The notes under the pieces were generated by a model. It worked only from the letters and a program-made list of their open reading frames with translations, had not been told where the DNA came from and made no database searches. A DNA stretch of 64,000 nucleotides from JAJDNS01 sp963578825 (GTDB lineage Bacteria > Acidobacteriota > Vicinamibacteria > Fen-336): assembly GCA_963578825.1 (NCBI GenBank), contig CAUZDW010000021.1, positions 1 through 64,000 of the forward strand, written 5' to 3'. Position 1 is the stretch's first letter. Each line of letters begins with the position of its first letter. The position numbers and the translations under genes are program-made. Positions 30,596 through 38,910 of the stretch are shown one piece after another.

Positions 30596-31466
30596 ACTCG
30601 GGGATCTGGGCGACGAGGCGTTCGTTGGCCTCGCCTACCGTCTTCTCCTGGGCCGGGAGCCGGACGCGCAGGGGCAGAAGCACTTCCTCGGCCGTTTGAG
30701 TAAACGCGCTATCTCCCGCGACCACTTCCTCCGCACGCTGATCGACTCGCGGGAGTTTGCCGAGTCGCGGCTCTACAGTGATCTCTCCACGTCGCTCCAC
30801 GAGAGCCGCGGTCGATTCGTGCGAGGCCTGCCCCGTGCGCAGCGGATCGTGGACATTGGAGGAAGCTGTCAGGGATCTTCCGACGGGGCGATGGTGGAGA
30901 TCGGCTACCCCTACCGCTTCGATCGCCTGACCATCGTCGACCTGCCGAGCCCCGAGCGCCACGAGCTCTACAAGACCGAGGGCGACCAGGCCTTTGAGAC
31001 GATCGAAACCGCGCTCGGTCCCGTTGACTATCTCTACCAGTCGATGACCACGCTCCAGCCCATCCCCGACGGATCCGTAGACCTGGTGTACAGCGGCCAG
31101 TCGATCGAGCACGTGACCCGTTCCGAGGCTCGCACGACCTACGGCGAGGTCCTCCGTGTTCTGAAGCCCGCGGGGCACTTTGCCCTCGACACCCCCAACG
31201 CCCGCCTCACCCGCCTCACCCGCCTGCAACAGGACGACTTCGTCGACCCGGACCACAAGTACGAGTACACGCACAAGGAGCTGTCCGGTGACCTGGTGGA
31301 AGCCGGCTTCGAGATCGTCGAGGCCCGGGGCCTGAACCACGCCGGACCCATCACGTCACGAGACGAGTTCTCCGAAACGGCGATAGCCCACAGCTGCGGT
31401 CTGTTCGACCAGATCGAGGACTGCTACGTCCTGGCCTACGTGTGCCGGAAGCCGCAGCCCGATTGA
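30561..31466 (+). CDS. DUF4214-like plus SAM-dependent methyltransferase
   Basis: A protein of 301 residues. The N-terminal ~60 residues (FVGLAYRLLLGREPDAQGQK, then FLRTLIDSREFAES) match the DUF4214 helical module that often precedes glycan-modifying enzymes. Residues ~95 onward form a class I methyltransferase: RIVDIGGSCQGSSDG (motif I, a somewhat unusual GGSCQG), a PDGSVDLVYSGQSIEHV block and the LKPAGHFALDTPN post-motif. It overlaps the preceding phosphatase-superfamily gene by 35 bases, so it is the third gene of a tight operon. A role in methylating a cell-surface sugar or lipid-linked glycan is inferred from the DUF4214 module and neighbours; the acceptor is unknown. Confidence 0.8.
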   Translation: MSLRRWLQGRTELGDLGDEAFVGLAYRLLLGREPDAQGQKHFLGRLSKRAISRDHFLRTLIDSREFAESRLYSDLSTSLHESRGRFVRGLPRAQRIVDIGGSCQGSSDGAMVEIGYPYRFDRLTIVDLPSPERHELYKTEGDQAFETIETALGPVDYLYQSMTTLQPIPDGSVDLVYSGQSIEHVTRSEARTTYGEVLRVLKPAGHFALDTPNARLTRLTRLQQDDFVDPDHKYEYTHKELSGDLVEAGFEIVEARGLNHAGPITSRDEFSETAIAHSCGLFDQIEDCYVLAYVCRKPQPD

Positions 31467-31529
31467 AACCAGGGCCCTCGGCGTGCTCGGCACGGTCCTG
31501 CGCCGACGCACCGGGAGATCGGCGCGCTC

Positions 31530-32735
31530 TCAGATCGCGATCTCGTCCGGGCGCTGGAAGCGTGACTCTCCGCTGCGAATCAGCGCCCAGCGGGTGGTGA
31601 CGGGGCCGAACATCTCGTAGACCGCCACCGAGGCGAGAACGATCGTGGTCACCGCTCTGCTGAGCTCCGGGAAACGGTGCTCGGCGACGAAGGTCAGCCC
31701 GACAGCGAGGCCGGCCTGTGCCATCAGGGTGAGGCCCAGGTAGCGTTGCACGCTGGGCGCCATGCCCAGGCGGCGGGCGCCGAACCGAGCGCCCAGGAGC
31801 TTGCCGACTGCGCGACCCACGAGGTAGACACCGCCGGCCAGTCCCAGCGAACCCACCAGCGACAGATCCAGGACGGCGCCGGCGAGAACGAAGAAGATGG
31901 CGTAGAAAGGCGGGTCGGCCTCCGAAAGCGTGGTGAACAGCGGCTGGCTCCGCTGCGAGAGGTTCACCATGGTGGCGCCCACCGCCATGCTTGCGATCAG
32001 GGGAGACAGCTCCAGCACGCGAGCCACCCCGACGCAGAAGAGGATCGAGCCCCCGAGAAGGATGAGCGTCTCGCCCGTCTCGCTGATGGCGGACGCCCAG
32101 CGGGCGAGGAGCAGACCCACCAGGAAACCCAGCGCCACGGAGCCCACGAGCTGCCACACCAGCGGATACAGCGCGGCGTAGAGAGTGGTCATGAGACCCG
32201 TCGATCCGCCCAGGGTCGAGGCGAGGTCGATGGCGGCCCCCACGAGGCTGAACGCGATGATGCAGTAGATGTTGTTGAGGGCGATGATCGCGAGGAGGCT
32301 GTCGGTCAGGGGTCCCTCGCTGTCGACCTCGCGGATCACCATGAGAGTGGAGGCGGGTGCCGTGGCGATGGCGATGGCGCCGAGCAGGAACGACGCCTGC
32401 CAGCTCACGCCGAGCCACAGCATGCCCGCCGTCACGAGGAGCGCGGCCAGGGCCGATTCGTAGAGTGTCAGGGAGAGCACCTGGCGCCCGACACGGCGGA
32501 AGCGGGAGGCCTCGAACACCGTGCCCACCGAGAACAGGATCAGCCCGAGCGCGACCTCGCTGAGGATCTCCAGGGCCGCCAGGTTCTGCACGCTGACCCA
32601 GCCGAGCATCGAGGGTCCGAGCACGATGCCGGCGAGGATGTAGCCCGTGACCTCCGGCAGCCTGACGTACTTCACCAGGTGGCCGGCGCCGAGGGCCAGC
32701 AGCAGGATGAGCCCGAGCGAGGACAGCTCGTTCAT
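31530..32735 (-). CDS. CPA2-type cation:proton antiporter (KefB/Na+-H+ exchanger family)
   Basis: A protein of 401 residues with about 11-12 transmembrane segments and no cytoplasmic regulatory (TrkA-N) domain. Early sequence LPEVTGYILAGIVLGPSMLG is the classic PxxxGYLLAGxxxGP block of the family. ILFSVGTVFEAS corresponds to the region after the half-helix, and the core carries GAIAIATAPASTLMVIREVD. It exchanges Na+ or K+ for protons; ion preference cannot be read from sequence. Its ATG immediately follows the stop of the upstream degenerate-protease gene (TAG then ATG), so the two are translationally coupled and may act together in envelope stress or pH homeostasis. Confidence 0.9.
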   Translation of the reverse strand: MNELSSLGLILLLALGAGHLVKYVRLPEVTGYILAGIVLGPSMLGWVSVQNLAALEILSEVALGLILFSVGTVFEASRFRRVGRQVLSLTLYESALAALLVTAGMLWLGVSWQASFLLGAIAIATAPASTLMVIREVDSEGPLTDSLLAIIALNNIYCIIAFSLVGAAIDLASTLGGSTGLMTTLYAALYPLVWQLVGSVALGFLVGLLLARWASAISETGETLILLGGSILFCVGVARVLELSPLIASMAVGATMVNLSQRSQPLFTTLSEADPPFYAIFFVLAGAVLDLSLVGSLGLAGGVYLVGRAVGKLLGARFGARRLGMAPSVQRYLGLTLMAQAGLAVGLTFVAEHRFPELSRAVTTIVLASVAVYEMFGPVTTRWALIRSGESRFQRPDEIAI

Positions 32736-34019
32736 CTACTCGAGCAGCATCCCGAGGCGCCGCGCCCCTCTCTCGAGCTCGACGAATATCGGGCGCCGTG
32801 CCAGAGCCCGGCGGAGATCGGCCTCGTTCTGCGGCTCCCGGTCGTCGACCCGCACGATCCGGTCGCCAGTCCGCAGCCCGGCGGCCTCACCGCGGCTTCC
32901 GGGAGACACTGAACCGATCACGAGGCCTGCGGCGGCGGGCTCGAGTTGGACGCCGTGATCTTCATTCCCTGCGCCGCCATTCTCCGACGTGGAACCGGCA
33001 CTCAGGTCGATCTCGACGGTGCGCCGACCTCTCCTGGCCCGAACGACCCCGGGCCCCAGCTCCGGCGGCAGGAGGAGCGGCTGCAGGTCCTGGGGCGAGC
33101 CGACAGGGTGTTCGCCCAGACCCTCGATCACGTCGCCCGGGCGCAGACCCGCCCGGGCGGCGGGGCGGCCCTTCCAGACCTCGCTCACCAGCGCGCCGCT
33201 CTCGACGCCCAGGTGGCTTCCGGCGGCGTCGGTGACGGGAACGGTTCGCATGCCGTAGAGTGCAAGGAGCTGCCCCTCGAGGCTGCGGCCGACCCGGATC
33301 AGGCGCGAGATGCTCGGCGGGCTCAACGCGGCGTGGCCCTCGCCGCACGGCAGGATGACCGCCACCAGGGCGCCGTCGAGATCGAAGAGGCCGCCGCCGG
33401 CCATCTCGCTGGAAAGAGCCAGGCTGGTGAGGACCTCCTCGACCGCGTGCTCGCCGCAGCTCGTGGCCTGCATCTCCAGGTAGTGGCCCGGGCTGAAGGC
33501 CAGCTCGCTTTCGCGGTGCCAGACCGCGAGCACCCACTCGGCGGGCTCGAGTAGCCGTGCCGCACCGATGGGGTTGGCCCTGGATGGCGTTTCGCCCGGA
33601 AGCTCGTATGCGGCGAAGGGAAGCTCCGGGCCGGCCACAGACCGGGTCATGGTGAGCAGGTGGCCGTCCGGAGTCAGGACGACGGTCGACTCCGGGGCCG
33701 GCGTGTCCAGGCCGGTGGACAGCACGAGGTCGGTGCCCCACAGGATCCCGCTGCCCGTCCCTGCGCCCACTTGAACGACCCGGCTCGCCAGGTCTCCCGC
33801 GACGTCGGAGAAGTGCTCGGTCATGGTGTCCAGGGCCCGGCGCTGAGCCAGCCGAGCCAGGCGCTGGGTCTCGCTCTGTGACACGAGGGGAGGGGCCTCC
33901 GACTGGGGCTCGGCGGGCCTCAGTAGGACGCCGACCACGAGAATGGACGCCGCCGCCAGCGCCAGGCCGGCGATGTACTTCGGACTGTGACGGTTCTCTG
34001 TGGACTCCGACGTCGGCAC
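32736..34019 (-). CDS. Degenerate HtrA-like protein with two PDZ domains (predicted non-catalytic)
   Basis: A protein of 427 residues, anchored by an N-terminal helix (KYIAGLALAAASILVVGVLL). A trypsin-like fold is recognisable (GTGSGILWGTDLVLS, MAGGGLFDLDGALVAVILPC). However, the His of the usual NAHVV is replaced in STGLDT, the Asp block is lost, and the Ser of GNSGGP is Ala in EMAGGG (residue ~197). Two PDZ domains follow: ~285-345 (SGALVSEVWKGRPAARAGLR, PGDVIEGLGEHPV) and ~365-420 (IGSVSPGSRGEAAGLRTGDR). It is therefore probably a peptide-binding scaffold or sensor, not a protease. It is directly coupled to the antiporter gene. Intact reading frame and two well-formed PDZ domains argue against simple decay. 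Confidence 0.75.
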   Translation of the reverse strand: MPTSESTENRHSPKYIAGLALAAASILVVGVLLRPAEPQSEAPPLVSQSETQRLARLAQRRALDTMTEHFSDVAGDLASRVVQVGAGTGSGILWGTDLVLSTGLDTPAPESTVVLTPDGHLLTMTRSVAGPELPFAAYELPGETPSRANPIGAARLLEPAEWVLAVWHRESELAFSPGHYLEMQATSCGEHAVEEVLTSLALSSEMAGGGLFDLDGALVAVILPCGEGHAALSPPSISRLIRVGRSLEGQLLALYGMRTVPVTDAAGSHLGVESGALVSEVWKGRPAARAGLRPGDVIEGLGEHPVGSPQDLQPLLLPPELGPGVVRARRGRRTVEIDLSAGSTSENGGAGNEDHGVQLEPAAAGLVIGSVSPGSRGEAAGLRTGDRIVRVDDREPQNEADLRRALARRPIFVELERGARRLGMLLE

Positions 34020-34116
34020 TCGGGCCCTCCCGTCGCGGCGACCGACCCGACGTCATGTTAGCCGAAACCCGGCGTCTTGCGGTGTTTCGACGGGAAGGGG
34101 CCGGTCCGCCCGGCTG

Positions 34117-34638
34117 CTAGGCCGTGGCCGAGTTCCTCGACTTGGCGATCAGACCGACCCCCAGGCCGACGAGCAGCAACGGCCAGAGCGTTCCGACGTT
34201 GGCCCAGTAGGGCCACGTCAGCCAGCCGAAGTTATCGGCGAGCAGCAGGACACCGCCCAGCATCAGGACCGCCCCCACGACGGCCTGGGCGCGGGCCGGC
34301 TCGGGTGCCGCACTGCGGGCGTTCTGGGCCGCCTCTCGCACTCCCTCGGCAGCCGAGCGCACCTCGTCGGCGACCCTGGAGCCCGCTTCACGGACGGCCT
34401 CGAACCCTTGTCCCGCGGCCTCGGTCGCCGAGGCCGCAACGGCCGGAGCGGTGGCGTCCCCCCGGGGGATCACGACCCAGCAGATCAAGTGAACGAGCAG
34501 CCCGAGGCCGTTGGCGAAGAACAGCAGCACGAAGGCCAGCCGCACGAGGACGGGATCCACGTCCAGGTACTGCCCCAGGCCTGAGGCGACGCCTCCAACG
34601 ACGCCGCGCCGTGTGTCCCGAACCAGTTTCTTGGGCAC
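34117..34638 (-). CDS. PspC-domain membrane protein
   Basis: A protein of 173 residues. It starts MPKKLVRDTRRGVVGGVASG and continues LGQYLDVDPVLVRLAFVLLF, the full PspC (phage-shock-protein C) signature with its first membrane helix. A spacer rich in Ala and Glu (~60-115, probably helical) separates it from a C-terminal pair of helices (AVVGAVLMLGGVLLLADNFG, WPLLLVGLGVGLIA) like those of LiaF/DUF5668 proteins. Such proteins sense membrane stress. It is a single gene here, with no pspA nearby. The start is clear because it matches the family N-terminus exactly. Confidence 0.88.
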   Translation of the reverse strand: MPKKLVRDTRRGVVGGVASGLGQYLDVDPVLVRLAFVLLFFANGLGLLVHLICWVVIPRGDATAPAVAASATEAAGQGFEAVREAGSRVADEVRSAAEGVREAAQNARSAAPEPARAQAVVGAVLMLGGVLLLADNFGWLTWPYWANVGTLWPLLLVGLGVGLIAKSRNSATA

Positions 34639-34708
34639 GATCCCCCCCTGTTCTACAAGACTGTACGGTCGGGAGTCGCCCGGAGTTCGACGAATGGCCG
34701 TGGCGCCG

Positions 34709-34911
34709 TCAGGCGTTTGAGTCCATCGTGCCGGAGAAGTATGAGTCGTACGCGCTCAGGTCGAAGTGTCCGTGGCCCGAGAGGTTGAAGAGGATCGGGT
34801 GGCGGGGTTGAGCGGCGGAGGCAGTGGCGGCGGGAGGTCCGGGGCGATGTTGTAGTAGTGCGTCGGGACGTCGGATTCGGAGAGAAGAATCTTCGTGTCG
34901 GTCGTGGCCAT
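34709..34911 (-). pseudogene. Remnant of TrpB2 (tryptophan synthase beta-like), internal ~85% deleted
   Basis: Only the two ends of the gene remain. The first ~34 codons from ATG 34911 encode the TrpB2 N-terminus (KILLSESDVPTHYYNIAPDL, then PPPLPPPLNPAT). They are followed directly, one frame over, by the last ~26 codons of the same family (PILFNLSGHGHFDLSAYDSY, then FSGTMDSNA, stop at 34709-34711). A full TrpB2 has about 450 residues, so roughly 1.15 kb is missing and the join is out of frame. No PLP-binding lysine region is left, so it cannot be functional. Because the two ends lie in correct order and spacing, this looks like a clean internal deletion (biological or from assembly). Confidence 0.75.
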
Positions 34912-35104
34912 CGGCTGTCTCCTTCGGCTCGTCGTGGTGAAGCACGTCGGCGCGCTCTCGGGCCGCCGGCGTCGTCGCAGCCGGGCCACCATCGACGGTT
35001 GCCGGCCACGGAGCCGGGAGCGTAGCATGCAGACATCGGCGTGTCTCTGAATCATCGGGGCACGTCGGAGCTCTCGCCAACTGCGCCAGGACATGAGGTG
35101 ACCC

Positions 35105-35380
35105 GTGCACTATCTTCTGTTCTACGACTACGTCGAGGACGCCGTCGAGAAGCGGGCTCCTTACCGGGAGGAGCATCTGCGGCTCGCGGGCAAGGCTCTC
35201 GAGCGAGGCGAGTTCGTCCTGGGAGGAGCCTACGCCGATCCGGTCGACGGCGCGGTGCTCGTTTTTCGCTGTGACGAGCCCTCGGTCGTCGAGACGTTCG
35301 TCGCGAACGATCCCTACGTGAAGAAAGGAATCGTCACCGCCTGGCGCATTCGACCCTGGACGGTGGTCGTGGGCGAATAG
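35105..35380 (+). CDS. YciI-like protein
   Basis: A small cytosolic protein of 91 residues starting at GTG. The ferredoxin-like YciI fold is recognisable from HYLLFYDYVEDAVEKRAPYR, EEHLRLAGKALERGEFVLGG and FVANDPYVKKGIVTAWRIRP, with the His-Asp pair (HLRLAG and FVANDPY) that characterises the family. YciI proteins are often dehydratases or unknown-function accessory proteins. It sits alone between the TrpB2 remnant and a convergent sulfatase; its stop is 9 bases from the sulfatase stop. Confidence 0.85.
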   Translation: MHYLLFYDYVEDAVEKRAPYREEHLRLAGKALERGEFVLGGAYADPVDGAVLVFRCDEPSVVETFVANDPYVKKGIVTAWRIRPWTVVVGE

Positions 35381-35388
35381 CGCTTTGA

Positions 35389-36807
35389 TCAGGGATCGAG
35401 ACGAATCGCGAGCTGATCGATGACGGGCTCGAGAGTCTCGCGGTGGGTCGCGACACGGCCACGGATGCGCTCGAGCGCGTCCGGGTGTCTCGCTGCCACG
35501 TCGAATCTCTCCGACGGATCCTCGACGACGTTGTAGAGGAGCGGGGGATCGTGTGGCACCGGCGGGTCGCCCCCGTACCCGGACTGGGTGAAGTAGTGGG
35601 CCTTGAAGGGGCCCACGCGAGCTGCGAAGACGGTGGTCTTGCGATAGAAGAGCATCTCGTCGCGCGGGCTCGGACCCTCGCCTCGAAGGGTGGGCCCCAG
35701 GTCGTGGCCGTCCAGGATCCGGTCGCCGGGGGGCTCGACGCCTGCGAGCGCGCAGAACGTCGGCAGCAGATCGAGGGTCGAGCCCATGTCGCGGACGACG
35801 GCCGGGGCCACGAGCCCCGGGCCCCAGAAGACCGTCGGTTCGCGCATGCCGCCCTCGAACGTGTCGCCTTTGCCGCCACGCAACAGGCCGGCCGAGCCCC
35901 CGTGGCTGTCGTAGATCAGCCACGGCCCGTTGTCCGAGGTGAAGACGACGAGCGTCCGCTCGTCGAGGCCGAGCTCCTGCAGGGTGGTGACGATCCGTCC
36001 CACGCTCCAGTCGACCTCCTCGATCGCATCGGCGTAAAGACCCGCCGGGTTGCGCCCGGTGAACTCCGCCGAGGCGAAGAGCGGGATGTGCATCATCGAG
36101 TGGGCGAGGTAGACGAAGAAGGGGCGTTCGCGGTTCGCTCGAATGAACTCGACGGCCTTCTCCGTATAGCGGCGGGTGATCGTGTGTTGGTCGGCGGGGC
36201 GCTCGATTTCCGCTTCATCGTGGAGGATGGGGACGTTGTAGTTCGCCGGATTGGCCTGCCATCGTGCGTCGGCCTTCGCCTCGGCACGCCCGTTCGGCGA
36301 ACCGGCCACCTTGTCCATGTCGTTGGAGTAGGGAATCCCCCAGTACGTCGAGAACCCGTGCCGGGTGGGGAGATGCTGCGGCAGGTGACCGAGGTGCCAC
36401 TTGCCGAACGCCCCGGACACGTAGCCGGCATCCGAGAGCGCCTCGGCTATGGTGATCTCTTCCGCGGGGAGGCCACCACCGGAGTTGGGAAACAGAACCC
36501 GCCGGGTGTCCGAGGCCATCCCGCTGCGCACCGGGTAGCGGCCCGTGAGCAGCGCGGCCCGGCTGGGCGTGCACACGCTGGCGGCCACGTAGAACTGGGT
36601 CCACTTCTGACCTTCGGCGGCCATCCGGTCCAGGTTGGGTGTCCGAAACATGGGATGGCCGAACGCCCCAAGGTCGCCGTAGCCCATGTCGTCGGCGAAG
36701 ATCACCACGAAGTTGGGCTTCTTGGGGGCCTGAGCCTCGGCGGTGCATCCCCCGGCAAGCAGGGCCGCTGCAAGCCCGGCCGTGAGAATTGTGACGTGCC
36801 GTCCCAT
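35389..36807 (-). CDS. Arylsulfatase-type sulfatase, lipoprotein, with canonical Cys active site
   Basis: A protein of 472 residues starting at ATG 36807, with a good AGGGGAGAT ribosome binding site. A lipoprotein signal ends at Cys21 (AALLAGGC). The formylglycine signature SVCTPSRAALLTGRYPVRS is complete (Cys79), unlike the two Thr-type paralogues at 26.7-30.6 kb. Metal ligands are in VIFADDMGYGDLG and VVFTSDNGPWL; GKWHLGHLPQH is the typical second signature. It hydrolyses a sulfate ester, probably from a sulfated glycan. It needs a formylglycine-generating enzyme or anSME partner, which is not in the window. A DUF3500 gene lies directly upstream on the same strand (57 bases). Confidence 0.92.
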   Translation of the reverse strand: MGRHVTILTAGLAAALLAGGCTAEAQAPKKPNFVVIFADDMGYGDLGAFGHPMFRTPNLDRMAAEGQKWTQFYVAASVCTPSRAALLTGRYPVRSGMASDTRRVLFPNSGGGLPAEEITIAEALSDAGYVSGAFGKWHLGHLPQHLPTRHGFSTYWGIPYSNDMDKVAGSPNGRAEAKADARWQANPANYNVPILHDEAEIERPADQHTITRRYTEKAVEFIRANRERPFFVYLAHSMMHIPLFASAEFTGRNPAGLYADAIEEVDWSVGRIVTTLQELGLDERTLVVFTSDNGPWLIYDSHGGSAGLLRGGKGDTFEGGMREPTVFWGPGLVAPAVVRDMGSTLDLLPTFCALAGVEPPGDRILDGHDLGPTLRGEGPSPRDEMLFYRKTTVFAARVGPFKAHYFTQSGYGGDPPVPHDPPLLYNVVEDPSERFDVAARHPDALERIRGRVATHRETLEPVIDQLAIRLDP

Positions 36808-36863
36808 GAGATCTCCCCTCTCTGGCCATGGCCGTGGAGATCCTACACTCTGGGCGGCGATTC

Positions 36864-37865
36864 CTAGCCTGAGTTCGTTGCGACGCTCGGATCGCTCGCC
36901 ACGTTCACCCACACGTGAACGTGCGGCGAGCCCCGAAAGTACCAGACGAACGACGGTCCCTCGAGGCGCCAGTTGTCCCAGACGCCGTCGTCCCCCGTGT
37001 CGTGGGCTTCAAAGAAAGCCAACGAGCACCGATCCAGGCCGCCTCGTGCATCGAGGCACGCGCGCACCTCGGCACGATCGACGGCCCGATAGGGCTCGAG
37101 AAGAGACGCCAGCGTCTTCTGCATCTGCGTCTTCTGATCGGCGCTCAACTCGGCGATGCCGATTCCCGGCAACGAGCCGGGCTCTCGGAACGCCACGGCC
37201 TGCTCCCGGGGTCGCCGTGCGACGAGCGCCTTCTCCCGCTGGGCGCCGTCGAGCATCTCGAACACGCGATTCGCCTCGATCGCCTGGGGCCAGTACACGT
37301 TCCCCGGGTGCTTCGGCCCCTCGTAGAAGCCGTCCGCCGCGTGGCCGTAGAAGATGGGTCCACCGAAAGCCACGTGCTCGGTCGAGTTCCCGTCGCAGCG
37401 TATCGTCAGGTGCCGTCCGGTCATCACCAGCTCGAAGCGCTCCTCGCCTGGAGTGCCGAAGATCGCGATGCTCTGGTGACGCCCCCACGCGCCGGCATCG
37501 TCAGCCAGCTGGGCGTCGACCCGGGGCACCCACTCGGGGTTGTAGAGGCTCTCGAATATGGCTCGGATCAGATCCTTCTGGTCGAGCGTGAAGAAATCGC
37601 TGTCGACCGACGGGCGGGTGATGCGCCAGTTGTTGGCGACGAAGGTCCGGAGCAGCCCACGGCCCGGATCCTGGTGATTCCACGAAAACGCGACGACCCT
37701 TCGCTGCTCCGGAGTCAGGGTTCCAAAGAGCGTCGCAACGTGAGACTCAGCCGACACGCCCGAGGTGGCGAGGGCAGCCCGCTCGGTGGCAGCTGCGCCA
37801 ACGAGAGCCGCCCCGGCCGTCTTCAGGAATCCCCGCCGAGTGGCTCCCTCTGAAGCTCCAGCCAT
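36864..37865 (-). CDS. Tat-exported DUF3500 protein
   Basis: A protein of 333 residues with a twin-arginine signal (TRRGFLKTAGAALVGAAATE), so it is exported folded. The body matches DUF3500: LTPEQRRVVAFSWNHQDPGR, GRHLTIRCDGNSTEHVAFGG, FYGHAADGFYEGP and EPYRAVDRAEVRAC in order. No enzyme activity is established for this family. Its members are common in acidobacteria and planctomycetes beside carbohydrate-active genes, as here beside a sulfatase. The start follows the family pattern. The preceding 140 bases (37866-38005) hold a divergent gap in front of the esterase. Confidence 0.88.
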   Translation of the reverse strand: MAGASEGATRRGFLKTAGAALVGAAATERAALATSGVSAESHVATLFGTLTPEQRRVVAFSWNHQDPGRGLLRTFVANNWRITRPSVDSDFFTLDQKDLIRAIFESLYNPEWVPRVDAQLADDAGAWGRHQSIAIFGTPGEERFELVMTGRHLTIRCDGNSTEHVAFGGPIFYGHAADGFYEGPKHPGNVYWPQAIEANRVFEMLDGAQREKALVARRPREQAVAFREPGSLPGIGIAELSADQKTQMQKTLASLLEPYRAVDRAEVRACLDARGGLDRCSLAFFEAHDTGDDGVWDNWRLEGPSFVWYFRGSPHVHVWVNVASDPSVATNSG

Positions 37866-38005
37866 CGTGTCACCTCCGCCCTCAGCTCAGCATGGACCGC
37901 CGGCCGACCTCAAGCAACCCCCAGGACGGATCTTCGAAGTAGACTGGGCCGCGCCGTCCGGAGTCCGAGGCTGAGGGGCTCCGGGGCCCTCTTGGGAGAC
38001 GATCA

Positions 38006-38878
38006 ATGGATCGAGGAATCGCCCTGAGCATCGTCGTGTTCGCCGTGCTGCACTCGGCGGCCTTCGCTCAATCCGGCAAGGTCTTCGACGACCTGTCCCT
38101 GAGCAGCGACATCCTGGGAGGAGAGCGCAAGTACGCCGTCTACCTGCCGCCGGACTACGACAGCTCCGAGCGTCGATATCCGGTGCTGTATCTCCTCCAC
38201 GGGAGCGGAGACGACCAGACGGGCTGGATTCAATTCGGTGAAGTCCACCGCATTGCCAACCGCGCCATCGGCTCCGGCCAGGCCACTCCCATGGTCATCG
38301 TCATGCCGGACGCCGACACCGGCCGGCGCGGCTACTTCAACTCACCGGACGGGGAGTGGCGCTACGAGGACTTCTTCTTTGAGGAGTTGATCCCGTTCAT
38401 CGAGAAGACCTACCGTGTCAAGACCGATCGCCAGTATCGCTCGGTGGCCGGATTGTCCATGGGAGGCGGCGGGGCGTTCATGTATGCCCTCCACCGACCG
38501 GAGATGTTCTCGAGCTCCGCGCCGCTGAGCGCCAGCACGGGCTCGCGCGATCTGAAGCGGGTGAGGGCGCGGTACTCCCGCTACGGACAGCAGTACACGG
38601 ACGAGGAGATCGCCGTGCACAACAAGGAGCACAACGTACTGGATCTCCTCGAAGCCGTGCCCGTCGACGAGGTGAAGTCCGTCCGCTGGTACATCGACTG
38701 CGGCGACGACGACTTCCTGTACGAGGGTAACTCCCTGGTCCACATCGCCATGCGGAAGAAGGAGATCCCCCACGAGTTCCGGATTCGCGACGGCGCCCAC
38801 GACTGGACGTACTGGAGAGACGCCCTGCCCGCGGTCCTCGAGTTCGTCAGCGGGGCGTTCCACCAGGATGCCTACTGA
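38006..38878 (+). CDS. Exported esterase of the Fes/YbbA-like putative esterase family
   Basis: A protein of 290 residues. A signal peptide (ALSIVVFAVLHSAAFAQ) directs export. The catalytic triad is clear: Ser151 in VAGLSMGGGG, Asp in IDCGDDDFLYEGN and His in RDGAHDWTYW. The KYAVYLPPDYDSSERRYPVL block is the typical opening of the family, related to feruloyl esterase and esterase D. Likely substrate: acyl or feruloyl ester on a plant or algal polysaccharide, but it could be any periplasmic ester. The gene stands alone. It differs from the esterase at 8.4-9.6 kb in lacking the helical tail. Confidence 0.9.
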   Translation: MDRGIALSIVVFAVLHSAAFAQSGKVFDDLSLSSDILGGERKYAVYLPPDYDSSERRYPVLYLLHGSGDDQTGWIQFGEVHRIANRAIGSGQATPMVIVMPDADTGRRGYFNSPDGEWRYEDFFFEELIPFIEKTYRVKTDRQYRSVAGLSMGGGGAFMYALHRPEMFSSSAPLSASTGSRDLKRVRARYSRYGQQYTDEEIAVHNKEHNVLDLLEAVPVDEVKSVRWYIDCGDDDFLYEGNSLVHIAMRKKEIPHEFRIRDGAHDWTYWRDALPAVLEFVSGAFHQDAY

Positions 38879-38910
38879 CGAACCCGGAGGAAGCCGTGGG
38901 GGAGCGAGCG

